Source: TMED14 sp041179465 (GTDB taxonomy: Bacteria > Bacteroidota > Bacteroidia > Flavobacteriales > Schleiferiaceae). From it: a DNA stretch of 6,880 bases. Shown piece by piece: positions 1-6,133 of this stretch. The translations under genes were made by a program, and so were the position numbers. The first letter of the stretch is position 1; each line of letters opens with the position of its first letter. The DNA lies in the NCBI GenBank assembly GCA_041179465.1, contig JBEGTJ010000082.1, forward strand, positions 1-6,880. The letters run 5' to 3'. Under the pieces are notes generated by a model that did not search any database, had not been told where the DNA came from, and worked only from the letters and a program-made list of their open reading frames with translations.

Positions 1-2
1 CT

Positions 3-320
3 ATGGGGCGCCTGTTCTCCAAGAAGTTGATCATTTACGCCTACCCGTTCCGGGGCGAATCGAGCATTACGACCACCGACGACATCGTGGTCAACGACCT
101 GTTCCGCAACATTTACGACTACCTCAAGCAGGCACGCCGCGTGCGCGACATCAACGATTTCGACCCCGAAATTTTGAGCATTTGGAGCCGGGAAGTGCTC
201 CGCAAGATTCGCAACGGCGAAGAGGGATGGGAAAGTTGCCTCCCCACCTACGTCGACACCATCATCAAAGAAAAAGGCCTGTTTGGGTACCCCAAGTCAG
301 CCAAGTCGCTTCAGGACTGA
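3..320 (+). CDS. C-terminal part of an unrecognised protein
   Basis: An open frame of 105 codons ends in TGA at 318-320. The first ATG is only two bases from the window edge and may be an internal methionine, so this is probably the tail of a longer gene starting to the left. I do not recognise the family. The visible part is soluble, charged and mixed in character, with no membrane segment or signal peptide. It starts with a beta-strand-like stretch (LIIYAYPFRGE), followed by an Asp/Arg-rich, probably helical region and a 'LPTYVDTIIKEKGLFGYP' stretch near the end. Its codon use resembles that of the genes around it, which supports real coding. It is the only plus-strand gene here and converges on the photolyase gene with a 10-base 3' overlap, so it probably belongs to a separate transcription unit unrelated to the light-response operon. 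Confidence 0.7.
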   Translation: MGRLFSKKLIIYAYPFRGESSITTTDDIVVNDLFRNIYDYLKQARRVRDINDFDPEILSIWSREVLRKIRNGEEGWESCLPTYVDTIIKEKGLFGYPKSAKSLQD

Positions 321-1615
321 GCTTGACTTAAGGCAGACTTGTAGCGGTCCAGGCAGCGCTGCCGCGCAAAGGCGTGGTCCACAATGGGCTTAGGGTAGCT
401 CGCGGTTCCGAATTCGGGAACCCAACGCTTGACGTACGCGTACTGCGGATCGAACGTGCTCAGCTGGCTGGCCGGGTTGAAAATTCGGAAGTACGGGGCC
501 GCGTCGTTCCCTGAGCCGCTCGCCCACTGCCATCCGCCCACGTTGCTCGCCTGATCGTAGTCCAGGAGTTTCTGGGCAAAGTAGGCTTCGCCCAAGCGCC
601 AGTCGAGCAGCAAGTGCTTCGTGAAAAAACTGGCCACGACCATGCGCACTCGGTTGTGCATAAAGCCCGTGGCGTTGAGCTGGCGCATGCCGGCGTCCAC
701 CAGCGGGTAGCCCGTGGTGCCTTCGCACCAGCGCTTAAAGTGCTCTTCGTGGTGCTCCCATTGAATCAGGTCGTAGGCGGGCTTGATGGCCTTGTGCGGA
801 CTCTCGGGCGCGTGGAACAGCACCATTTGGTAAAAGTCCCTCCAAATCAACTCGTTGACAAACGTATCGCTCAGGGACTGCGTGGCTTTGAGGAGCATTC
901 GCACGCTCAGGGTGCCAAAGCGCAGGTGCAGCCCAAGGCGGGTAGTTCCCTGTTCGAGCGACGGGGTATTGCGGTTTTGGGCGTACTGCCGAATTTGGTT
1001 TTCGGTCCACGTACAGGGCGGAAGGTGCACAGCCGACGGTCCGAAGTTCATGTCCTCCAGCGGAATGAGCTGCGAGGCTGCCGCATGCAGTCCGCCTTCG
1101 GCCCACCTCGACGAGTAGTGCGGAATTCCCTCCTGAGCGAGGCGCTCGCGCCAGCGGCGGCTGTAGGGCGTGAACACCGAATACGGCGTACCGTCGCCCT
1201 TGACCACCTCGTTTTTATCGAAAATCACGTGGTCTTTAGTGCCCTTGAACCACCGGCCGTGCTCGCGGTACAGGGCTTCAATGCGCTGGTCGCGTTCGCG
1301 GGCATAGGGTTCGTAGTCGCGGTTGGCCACTACCCCCTGGATCTCGGGATGTGCGCTCATCCAATGTGCGTGCGCTTCTTCGGGCGTACCGTAGTAGGTC
1401 CAAAGTCCCCCACCCCGCTCCCGAAAGGCTTTATCGAGTTCGGTCAGGGTTTGGTGGATGAAGCTGACGCGGGCGTCTGAACGGTCTTCAAGGCGGTCGA
1501 GAATGTTCCGATCAAAAACAAAAACGGGCTGCACCGGCAGGCCGAGGTCAAAGGCCTTGGCCAAGCCCGCATTGTCTTCGAGGCGAAGGTCGCGGCGAAA
1601 CCAAAAAAGAACCAT
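311..1615 (-). CDS. phr: Class I CPD photolyase (cryptochrome/photolyase family)
   Basis: A 434-residue DNA photolyase that should use FAD and near-UV/blue light to split cyclobutane pyrimidine dimers. The N-terminal alpha/beta antenna domain opens with MVLFWFRRDLRLEDN. The C-terminal FAD domain carries NELIWRDFY (about 254-262), TGYPLVDAGMRQLNATGFMHNRVRM (about 300-325) and NVGGWQWASGSGNDAAPYFRIFNP. By my alignment to E. coli PhrB, W258 matches the dimer-contacting W277, W286-W339-W362 match the W306-W359-W382 electron chain, and N358 matches N378, which faces flavin N5. E102 and K275 align with the folate-antenna residues E109 and K293. Tryptophans at the W277 and W384 positions argue against CRY-DASH. 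I chose the ATG at 1613-1615 because the protein family starts there; the longer frame to 1714 uses TTG and runs back through folE. The start lies one base after the folE stop, so it is the last gene of the operon. The C-terminal motif YPKPIVDH is intact. Confidence 0.95.
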   Translation of the reverse strand: MVLFWFRRDLRLEDNAGLAKAFDLGLPVQPVFVFDRNILDRLEDRSDARVSFIHQTLTELDKAFRERGGGLWTYYGTPEEAHAHWMSAHPEIQGVVANRDYEPYARERDQRIEALYREHGRWFKGTKDHVIFDKNEVVKGDGTPYSVFTPYSRRWRERLAQEGIPHYSSRWAEGGLHAAASQLIPLEDMNFGPSAVHLPPCTWTENQIRQYAQNRNTPSLEQGTTRLGLHLRFGTLSVRMLLKATQSLSDTFVNELIWRDFYQMVLFHAPESPHKAIKPAYDLIQWEHHEEHFKRWCEGTTGYPLVDAGMRQLNATGFMHNRVRMVVASFFTKHLLLDWRLGEAYFAQKLLDYDQASNVGGWQWASGSGNDAAPYFRIFNPASQLSTFDPQYAYVKRWVPEFGTASYPKPIVDHAFARQRCLDRYKSALSQAQS

Positions 1616-1616
1616 G

Positions 1617-2288
1617 CTACGCGCGAATCGCCTGCAGGAATTCTGCGCGAACCGACGGCTCCTGGAAGGCGCCGCCAAAGTGGCTCGTAGCCGTGGAGCT
1701 GTGGCTGTCTTCAACGCCGCGCATTTTCACGCACAAGTGTTCGGCGTCGATGTACACCGCCACGTCTTCGGTGCGGAGGACTTTTTTGAGTTCGGCCGCA
1801 ATCTGTTCCGTGAGGCGCTCTTGTACCTGAGGGCGCTTGGCGAAGTAGCGCACGATTCGGTTGAGCTTAGATAAGCCCACAACTTCGCCCGACGAAAAGT
1901 AGGCCACGTGGCACACACCCAAAATCGGCACAAAGTGGTGCTCGCAGGTGGAATGAAGCGTGATGTTGCGCTCCAAAATCATTTCGTGGTAGTGGTAGCG
2001 GTTTTCAAAGAGCGTAACCTCGGGCTTGTTCAGCGGGTTGAGGCCGGCAAACTGCTCCAGCACATACATTTTGGCGACGCGGCGGGGCGTATCCTTGAGC
2101 GAATCGTCGCTGCGGTCCAGACCCAGAATGTCCATGATTTCGCCAAATTTTTGGGCAATGCGCTCAATCTTCTCGGCGTCGGGCTGCAGCAACTGCTCTT
2201 CGATCGTGGGCGTAGCCAAATGCCGGCCGTTGGCGGGCTTGAGGCCGTTTGCGATGGGGGTACCTTGAAAGGTCTTGTTATGCGCCAT
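1617..2288 (-). CDS. folE: GTP cyclohydrolase I
   Basis: This enzyme converts GTP to 7,8-dihydroneopterin triphosphate, the first step to folate and biopterin-type cofactors, as a cytosolic multimer. The protein has 223 residues from the ATG at 2286-2288; a TTG four codons upstream is less likely. The zinc site of type IA enzymes is complete: C115 and H118 in HSTCEHHFVP, and C186 in DAEHLCVKMRGV, with H184 corresponding to the catalytic H179 of E. coli. The helical start (DAEKIERIAQKFGEIMDILGL), the TPRRVAKMY motif and the C-terminal FLQAIRA are typical. About 35 residues at the N-terminus are low in structure and variable, as is common in this family. It overlaps the pterin synthase gene by 11 bases and its TAG is one base from the photolyase start. 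This placement suggests it supplies pterin for the neighbouring enzyme and perhaps folate for the photolyase antenna. Confidence 0.96.
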   Translation of the reverse strand: MAHNKTFQGTPIANGLKPANGRHLATPTIEEQLLQPDAEKIERIAQKFGEIMDILGLDRSDDSLKDTPRRVAKMYVLEQFAGLNPLNKPEVTLFENRYHYHEMILERNITLHSTCEHHFVPILGVCHVAYFSSGEVVGLSKLNRIVRYFAKRPQVQERLTEQIAAELKKVLRTEDVAVYIDAEHLCVKMRGVEDSHSSTATSHFGGAFQEPSVRAEFLQAIRA

Positions 2289-2703
2289 GGTATTCAACAA
2301 AGTTTCGGGGGGTTTCGTAAAGGGTAACGTGCAGGTCCAAAGACTCCGCCAGGTGCGGCCGAAGCCATCGCCATATTACCACGGCAATGTGTTCTGCCGA
2401 CGGAATTAAGGTGGCGAACTCGGGTACCTCCTCGTTCAGGTTGCGGTGGTCGAGCTTGGCTTCGACTTCGCGCTTGATCAGGTCCGAAAGCACGCCCAGG
2501 TCAATGACGTAGCCCGTGACGGGATCGATGGGACCCGTCAAGCGCACGATGAGCTCGTAGTTGTGCCCATGGTAGCGCGGATTTGAGCAAGGCCCAAACT
2601 GCGCCCAATTCTGCTCGTCGGTCCACGACGGCACGTAAAGCCGATGGGCCGCGTTAAAATGGGCGTGGCGGCTCACCGAGGCGCGAAGGGGCGTTGGGTT
2701 CAT
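2278..2703 (-). CDS. 6-pyruvoyl-tetrahydropterin synthase family protein (PTPS/QueD superfamily)
   Basis: A 141-residue zinc enzyme of the tunnelling-fold pterin family, which acts on the FolE product dihydroneopterin triphosphate. Zinc ligands are H20 (FNAAH), H45 and H47 (YHGHNYE). The nucleophile is C39, the Asp/His pair is D85-H86 (KLDHRNL), and E130 (LYETPRN) is the pterin anchor. These match human PTPS residues H24, H49, H51, C43, D89, H90 and E134 at a constant offset of four. Cys and HGH are separated by five residues (C-x5-HGH), the pattern I recall for true 6-pyruvoyl-tetrahydropterin synthases; QueD enzymes usually have C-x3-HGH. No queC or queE lies beside it, and the direct neighbour is folE, so a biopterin-type role is favoured over queuosine, though automated pipelines may call it QueD. 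The ATG at 2701-2703 forms an ATGA overlap with the idi stop, which decides the start over an upstream GTG at 2748. Confidence 0.92.
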   Translation of the reverse strand: MNPTPLRASVSRHAHFNAAHRLYVPSWTDEQNWAQFGPCSNPRYHGHNYELIVRLTGPIDPVTGYVIDLGVLSDLIKREVEAKLDHRNLNEEVPEFATLIPSAEHIAVVIWRWLRPHLAESLDLHVTLYETPRNFVEYHGA

Positions 2704-3224
2704 GACGGAAAGTGGCTTTGGTATTCGCGGTAGATGATCTGGAACCACGCGGTAAACTGCTCGGGATGGGCTTCCATTTCGCGGGCGAGTTCATCCATGG
2801 CGATCCACCGAACGTCGGCAACTTCCTCGGTATTGAGTTCCACGCTTCCCGCGAACCGTCCCATGATTACATGGTCCAACTCGTGCTCAATCAGTCCGTT
2901 GTCAAATTCGGCTCGGTAGACAAAGTGAAAGGCCTCGCGGAGGTCCGTCACGCTGGATTCGCTGATTCCGAGCTCTTCCCCAAGGCGCCGCAGCGCGGCT
3001 TGGCGGTTGGACTCGCCTTCGCGCTGGTGGCTGCAGCAGGAGTTGGTCCAGAGCAGCGGAGAATGGTACTTGGAGGCTGCGCGCTGCTGAAGCAAGGTTT
3101 CGCCCTGGTCGTTGAACAAAAAGACGGAAAAGGCACGGTGAAGGAGTCCGCGCTCGTGGGCCGCTAACTTCTCCATCCGTCCAATCGGCTCATCGGCCGT
3201 GTTGACGAGGATAACTGTTTCCAT
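2700..3224 (-). CDS. idi: Isopentenyl-diphosphate delta-isomerase, type I (Nudix fold)
   Basis: This 174-residue enzyme interconverts isopentenyl and dimethylallyl diphosphate, balancing the C5 units used for carotenoid synthesis. Type I features are present: H23 and H30 (AAHERGLLHRAFS) and H66 as metal-site histidines, catalytic C64 in LWTNSCCSHQ (E. coli C67), E83/E84 in the Nudix-like helix (AALRRLGEELGI), and E113 and E115 in IEHELDHV near the metal and substrate. The length is close to E. coli Idi (182). Position 63 is also Cys, giving a CC pair where E. coli has VC. The ATG at 3222-3224 follows the crtB stop TAA with no base between, and its TGA overlaps the next start, so translation is probably coupled on both sides. 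Its presence in the operon suggests that the C5 supply rises together with phytoene synthesis. Confidence 0.96.
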   Translation of the reverse strand: METVILVNTADEPIGRMEKLAAHERGLLHRAFSVFLFNDQGETLLQQRAASKYHSPLLWTNSCCSHQREGESNRQAALRRLGEELGISESSVTDLREAFHFVYRAEFDNGLIEHELDHVIMGRFAGSVELNTEEVADVRWIAMDELAREMEAHPEQFTAWFQIIYREYQSHFPS

Positions 3225-4061
3225 TTAAAGTAAATTCAGCGCATGGCGCAGGAATGAGCTTGCAAAGAGACGGTATTTTTTTCGGTTGCTGATGCGAATC
3301 CGCGCCGAAAACACTTCTGACGAAGGGGTGCGCATGATTTTTTGAAACAGCGCGTAGTAGTACATGTAGGCGATGTAAACTCCGAAGCGCGAACCTTTGG
3401 GAAGCTTGAGGATCCCCTCGTATCCTTTGCGGAAGTCGCGTTCAATGTCGCGCTCGATCGCCATTTTGGCGTCGTCGTCAAAGGTCGTCAGGTCCACGTT
3501 GGGGAAGTAGGTGCGCCCCAAGGTCGAAAAGTCGGCCGCTACGTCGCGCAAGAAGTTGATTTTCTGGAACGCGGAACCCAGCTTCATCGCGTAGGGCGTG
3601 AGTGCCTCGTAGGAGGTTTGGTCGCCGTTGACGAAGACCTTGAGGCACATCAGTCCGACGACTTCAGCGCTGCCGAGGATGTACTGCTCGTAGGCCGACT
3701 GGTCGTAGGTACGGTCTTCGAGGTCCATTTCCATGGAGCGCAAAAACGTGTTGATGAGGCCACGGTCGATCTGGTAGGCGTTGACCACGTACTGAAACGC
3801 GTGCAGCACGGGGTTCGTCGAGATGCCCTCGTCGAGTGCCCGGTCGGTGTCCGCCCAGAACCGTTCGAGCAGTTCGCGCTGGTTGTGGCCGTGAAAGGTG
3901 TCGACGATTTCGTCGGCGACCCGCACAAAGCCGTAGATCGCATAGATCGGGTCGCGCAGCGGTTTGGATAGCCCTAGGATCCCCAACGAAAACGAAGTAG
4001 AATAGGCTTTGGTGATGTCTTTGCTCGTTCGGAGCGACGTTTGCGTGTAGAGGTCCATCAT
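3225..4061 (-). CDS. crtB: Phytoene synthase
   Basis: This 278-residue squalene/phytoene synthase family enzyme condenses two geranylgeranyl diphosphates head to head to form phytoene, the first committed step of C40 carotenoids. The two aspartate-rich magnesium/diphosphate motifs are intact: D50-E-I-V-D54 in YGFVRVADEIVD and D173-V-A-A-D177 in QKINFLRDVAADF. The latter is followed by GRTYFP, which is typical of the Bacteroidota enzymes. The start is marked by SKDITKAYSTSFSLGI, the usual N-terminal substrate-contact region. Two ATGs lie next to each other; I chose 4059-4061 because it forms an ATGA overlap with the crtI stop. It sits directly after crtI and before idi, the normal context. Squalene synthase is a sister family, but the crtI neighbour and sequence style favour phytoene synthase. 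No geranylgeranyl diphosphate synthase lies in the window, so its substrate must come from another locus. Confidence 0.96.
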   Translation of the reverse strand: MMDLYTQTSLRTSKDITKAYSTSFSLGILGLSKPLRDPIYAIYGFVRVADEIVDTFHGHNQRELLERFWADTDRALDEGISTNPVLHAFQYVVNAYQIDRGLINTFLRSMEMDLEDRTYDQSAYEQYILGSAEVVGLMCLKVFVNGDQTSYEALTPYAMKLGSAFQKINFLRDVAADFSTLGRTYFPNVDLTTFDDDAKMAIERDIERDFRKGYEGILKLPKGSRFGVYIAYMYYYALFQKIMRTPSSEVFSARIRISNRKKYRLFASSFLRHALNLL

Positions 4062-5530
4062 GCGGCGGGGTGTTCTTTGGAAATTTCACGGGCGACTACC
4101 TCACCTGAAATAATGCAGGGCGGCACTCCGGGTCCCGGCACCGTAAGCTGGCCGGCGTAGTACAAATTGTTCAGGGTTCCTTTGAGGCTGGGCTTCAAAA
4201 TGGCCGTCTGGTCAAGGGTGTTGGCCAAGCCGTAGGCGTTGCCGCGGTGGGCGTGGTAGTCCTTCACAAAGTCGCGGTAGGCAAAGGTTCGCTTCACCAC
4301 AATGTGCTCGCGAATGTCTACGCCGATTTGCGCCTTCATGCGTTCCGCCACCATGTCGAGGTAGCGCTCGCGGGTGGCGTCGTCGTCTTCGAGGCCGGTT
4401 GCCATCGGAATGAGGATCACCAAGGCGTCTTTTCCTTCAGGGGCCGCCGTGGCGTCGGTTGCCGAGGCGATGCTCAGGTAGAACAGCGGCTTTTCGGGCC
4501 AGCGCGGACGCGTGTAAATGGCGTCGGCATGGGTGTCAAAGTCCGCGTCAAAAAACAACGTATGGTGCTCCAGATGCGGCAGCTTGGCGTCGAGGCCCAG
4601 GTAGTACATGAAGGCCGAAGGCGCCATTTTGCGCTTAGCCCAATAGGAACTGGAATACCGGCGGAACTCGGGTTTCAGCAGCTTTTGTTCTACGTGGGCG
4701 TAGTCGGCAGAGGCCACCACAACGTCCGCCTCGTAGCAGGTATCGCCTACATACACCCCGGAGATGCTCTTGCCTTGGTAGCGGAACCCGGTCACCTCTT
4801 GGTTGAACGAAAAGCGCACACCTTGCTCCTGGGCCAGGCGGTAAAATCCCTGAACGACCGAGTACATGCCTCCGATGGGGTACCACGTGCCTTGGGCAAA
4901 GTCCGAGTAGTTCATCAAGCTGTAGAGGGCCGGCGTGTTGCTCGGGGTAGCCCCCAAAAAGAGCACCGGAAACTCAAGGAGCTGGCGAAGTTTGGGGTGG
5001 CTGACCACCTTGGCGATGCTGCTGCGAATGCTGCGAAGCAGGTCCATGCGCAGCAGACCGGTGAGGATGCGCACGTCGGCGAACTCGAGAACGCTCCGCG
5101 ACGGCTTGCGCACCAAATCGTCAATGCCGACGCGGTACTTGTATTCGGCGTCCTTCAAAAACACCCGAAGCCGTGCGGCGGATCCGGGCTCGAGGCGGTC
5201 AAAAAGGGCCTCAATTTCGCTCATGGACGCGGGAATCGGCATGGGGCCGTCTTCGAAGTAGATGCTGTAGGACGGATCCAAACGGCGCAGCTCGTAGTAG
5301 TCGCTGGATTTTTTTCCGAAGTGGCCAAAGAAGGTTTCGAAGACGTCGGGCATCCAATAAAAGGAAGGACCCAAGTCAAACGTGTATCCCTCGCTGCTCC
5401 ATTGGCGTCCCCGACCGCCGGGTCCGTCGTGCATCTCGAGGACGTGCACGTCGTAGCCCGCTTGGGCGAGGTAGGCCGCACTGGACATTCCGGCAAAACC
5501 GGAGCCAATGACAAGGGCTCGTTTCTTCAT
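4058..5530 (-). CDS. crtI: Phytoene desaturase, CrtI type
   Basis: This 490-residue FAD-dependent enzyme introduces double bases of unsaturation into phytoene, normally giving lycopene, at the membrane surface. The N-terminus is a dinucleotide-binding fold: GSGFAG at 9-14, the acidic E32 ending the second strand, and GGRGR at 38-42. It is followed by YTFDLGPSFYWMPD, characteristic of CrtI. The C-terminus has the second FAD-binding element NNLYYAGQLTVPGPGVPPCIISG (about 454-476). Length and ends match full-length bacterial CrtI. Its ATG shares one base with the sigma factor stop (TAATG), and its TGA overlaps crtB by four bases. CrtN, CrtO and other desaturase relatives share the fold, and the number of desaturation steps cannot be read from sequence, but pairing with crtB supports phytoene as substrate. 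A long plus-strand frame over this gene is only a reflection of its codon use. Confidence 0.96.
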   Translation of the reverse strand: MKKRALVIGSGFAGMSSAAYLAQAGYDVHVLEMHDGPGGRGRQWSSEGYTFDLGPSFYWMPDVFETFFGHFGKKSSDYYELRRLDPSYSIYFEDGPMPIPASMSEIEALFDRLEPGSAARLRVFLKDAEYKYRVGIDDLVRKPSRSVLEFADVRILTGLLRMDLLRSIRSSIAKVVSHPKLRQLLEFPVLFLGATPSNTPALYSLMNYSDFAQGTWYPIGGMYSVVQGFYRLAQEQGVRFSFNQEVTGFRYQGKSISGVYVGDTCYEADVVVASADYAHVEQKLLKPEFRRYSSSYWAKRKMAPSAFMYYLGLDAKLPHLEHHTLFFDADFDTHADAIYTRPRWPEKPLFYLSIASATDATAAPEGKDALVILIPMATGLEDDDATRERYLDMVAERMKAQIGVDIREHIVVKRTFAYRDFVKDYHAHRGNAYGLANTLDQTAILKPSLKGTLNNLYYAGQLTVPGPGVPPCIISGEVVAREISKEHPAA

Positions 5531-6042
5531 TATTCCGTGTCGCGGATTCCGCGCAGTTGGTCCATCATTTTGCGTCGCGCCAAGAAGATACGGCTTTTCA
5601 CCGTGCCCAGGGGAATGCCCATTTGGTCGGCGATTTCCTCGTACTTATACCCGTTGAAGTACATCATGAAGGCATCCAGGTAGGTGCGTTCCACATTTTC
5701 GATGCGGTCAATGATGTTGGACAGTTCGTAGGGGCTGTCGGCCTCATCGGAACGGTTGGCCATCATTCCGCCCAAGACGTACTGGTTTTCGCTGTCGTCA
5801 ACGTAGGTGTTCTGATTCTTCTTCTTGCGGTAGTTGTTGATGAACGTATTCTTGAGAATGGTGTAGAGCCACCCGCGAAGGTTGGTACCCTCTTGGTACT
5901 TCGACTGGTTCTTGATGGCCTTGTAAAAGGTCTCTTGAACGAGGTCTTCGGCATCCTCAGCGTGGCGGGTCAGTTTGAACGCGAGTCCGCGCAAAAAGTG
6001 CTCGTGCTGGTAGATTTCGGGGCCAAACGCTTCGGGTTGCAT
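5530..6042 (-). CDS. ECF-type RNA polymerase sigma factor
   Basis: A 170-residue sigma-70 family protein with only the two core domains of the extracytoplasmic function group. Region 2 spans about 10-76: DAEDLVQETFYKA at 30-42 is the core-binding helix, and NLRGWLYTILKNTFINNYRKKKN at 54-76 is the -10 recognition part. An acidic variable linker follows, then region 4 at about 120-160 with YKYEEIADQMGIPLGTVKSR, a helix-turn-helix for -35 recognition. I start it at the ATG 6040-6042; the frame continues to a TTG at 6081, but those 13 residues fall in the inverted repeat of the leader and before the usual start of the family. It is the first gene of the operon, next to the B12-binding regulator. 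No anti-sigma factor gene is visible. Control is therefore probably at transcription by the neighbour, and the sigma factor may act on this or other light-induced promoters. Confidence 0.93.
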   Translation of the reverse strand: MQPEAFGPEIYQHEHFLRGLAFKLTRHAEDAEDLVQETFYKAIKNQSKYQEGTNLRGWLYTILKNTFINNYRKKKNQNTYVDDSENQYVLGGMMANRSDEADSPYELSNIIDRIENVERTYLDAFMMYFNGYKYEEIADQMGIPLGTVKSRIFLARRKMMDQLRGIRDTE

Positions 6043-6046
6043 CTTT

Positions 6047-6057
6047 GTTTTGTTTAA
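6047..6057 (-). repeat. Direct repeat TTAAACAAAAC, copy proximal to the start codon
   Basis: On the minus strand TTAAACAAAAC is repeated exactly at 6101-6111, 54 bases away, which is about five helical turns. Each copy includes the outer part of an inverted-repeat arm, so the two dyads share flanking sequence beyond the palindromic core. Confidence 0.6.
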
Positions 6058-6081
6058 CAATTCTTTGACGAAGTTAAACAA
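6050..6081. repeat. Perfect 9-base inverted repeat next to the sigma factor start
   Basis: Arms TTGTTTAAC (6050-6058) and GTTAAACAA (6073-6081) are exact reverse complements with a 14-base spacer. Inside, a TTC/GAA pair could extend an RNA stem by three pairs after a two-base bulge, leaving a six-base loop. The repeat ends seven bases before the ATG at 6042. It shares the GTTTAA core with the other inverted repeat, so it may be a second binding site, or a leader hairpin that affects translation. Confidence 0.6.
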
Positions 6082-6089
6082 GAAATGTG

Positions 6090-6101
6090 CCGGCGCGACG
6101 G
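6090..6101. repeat. GC-rich near-palindrome between the two dyads
   Basis: The 12 bases CCGGCGCGACGG (plus strand) read almost the same on the other strand, with one mismatched pair. The block stands out as the only G/C-rich segment of an otherwise very AT-rich spacer. It may be a protein site or chance; no function is claimed. Confidence 0.35.
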
Positions 6102-6111
6102 TTTTGTTTAA
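6101..6111 (-). repeat. Direct repeat TTAAACAAAAC, copy distal to the start codon
   Basis: This is the second exact copy of the 11-base repeat found at 6047-6057. It begins within the downstream arm of the 6106-6133 dyad and runs up to the GC-rich block. Confidence 0.6.
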
Positions 6112-6133
6112 GTTTTTCTTGTAAAACTTAAAC
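6106..6133. repeat. Perfect 11-base inverted repeat, candidate operator
   Basis: Arms GTTTAAGTTTT (6106-6116) and AAAACTTAAAC (6123-6133) are exact reverse complements separated by six bases. The dyad lies 22 bases downstream of the regulator stop codon. The arms are almost all A/T with only two G-C pairs, so as an RNA hairpin it would be a weak terminator. A dimeric regulator binding site, such as for a MerR-type protein, fits better. It overlaps the best candidate -7 element. Confidence 0.65.
6123..6130 (-). promoter_or_regulatory. Possible Bacteroidota -7 promoter element
   Basis: On the minus strand TAAGTTTT matches seven of eight positions of the Bacteroidota consensus TAnnTTTG. A TTG lies upstream at the end of the regulator gene, but the spacing of about 26 bases is longer than the usual about 19-23, so the -33 part is doubtful. 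If used, transcription would start near 6116 and give a leader of about 74 bases before the sigma factor ATG. The element lies inside the inverted repeat, a position that would suit repression. Confidence 0.3.

Noticed and set aside
294..329. AAGTCA/TGACTT inverted repeat as a bidirectional terminator at the convergent gene ends
   Set aside because: Only six pairs with a 24-base loop and no T-run; likely chance.
614..1480. Plus-strand open frame of 288 codons opposite the photolyase
   Set aside because: Antisense reflection of photolyase codon use; no family features, while the minus-strand protein is a clear photolyase.
1616..1714. Extension of the photolyase to a TTG at 1712-1714
   Set aside because: The 33 extra residues are Arg/Ala-rich out-of-frame folE sequence; the family start MVLFWFRRDLRL is at 1615.
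3342..3971. Plus-strand open frame of 209 codons opposite crtB
   Set aside because: Lies entirely within crtB and has no domain features; the minus strand codes a complete phytoene synthase.
4247..5683. Long plus-strand open frame of 478 codons opposite crtI
   Set aside because: It mirrors the crtI reading frame in GC-rich DNA, has no recognisable domain, and crosses the crtI/sigma junction. crtI on the minus strand has complete motifs.
6043..6081. Extension of the sigma factor to a TTG at 6079-6081
   Set aside because: It adds 13 residues that fall in the inverted repeat; the ATG at 6040-6042 matches the usual start of the family.
6106..6133. Intrinsic terminator of the regulator gene
   Set aside because: The stem is nearly all A-T pairs and has no following T-run that stands out; an operator dyad explains it better, although weak termination cannot be excluded.
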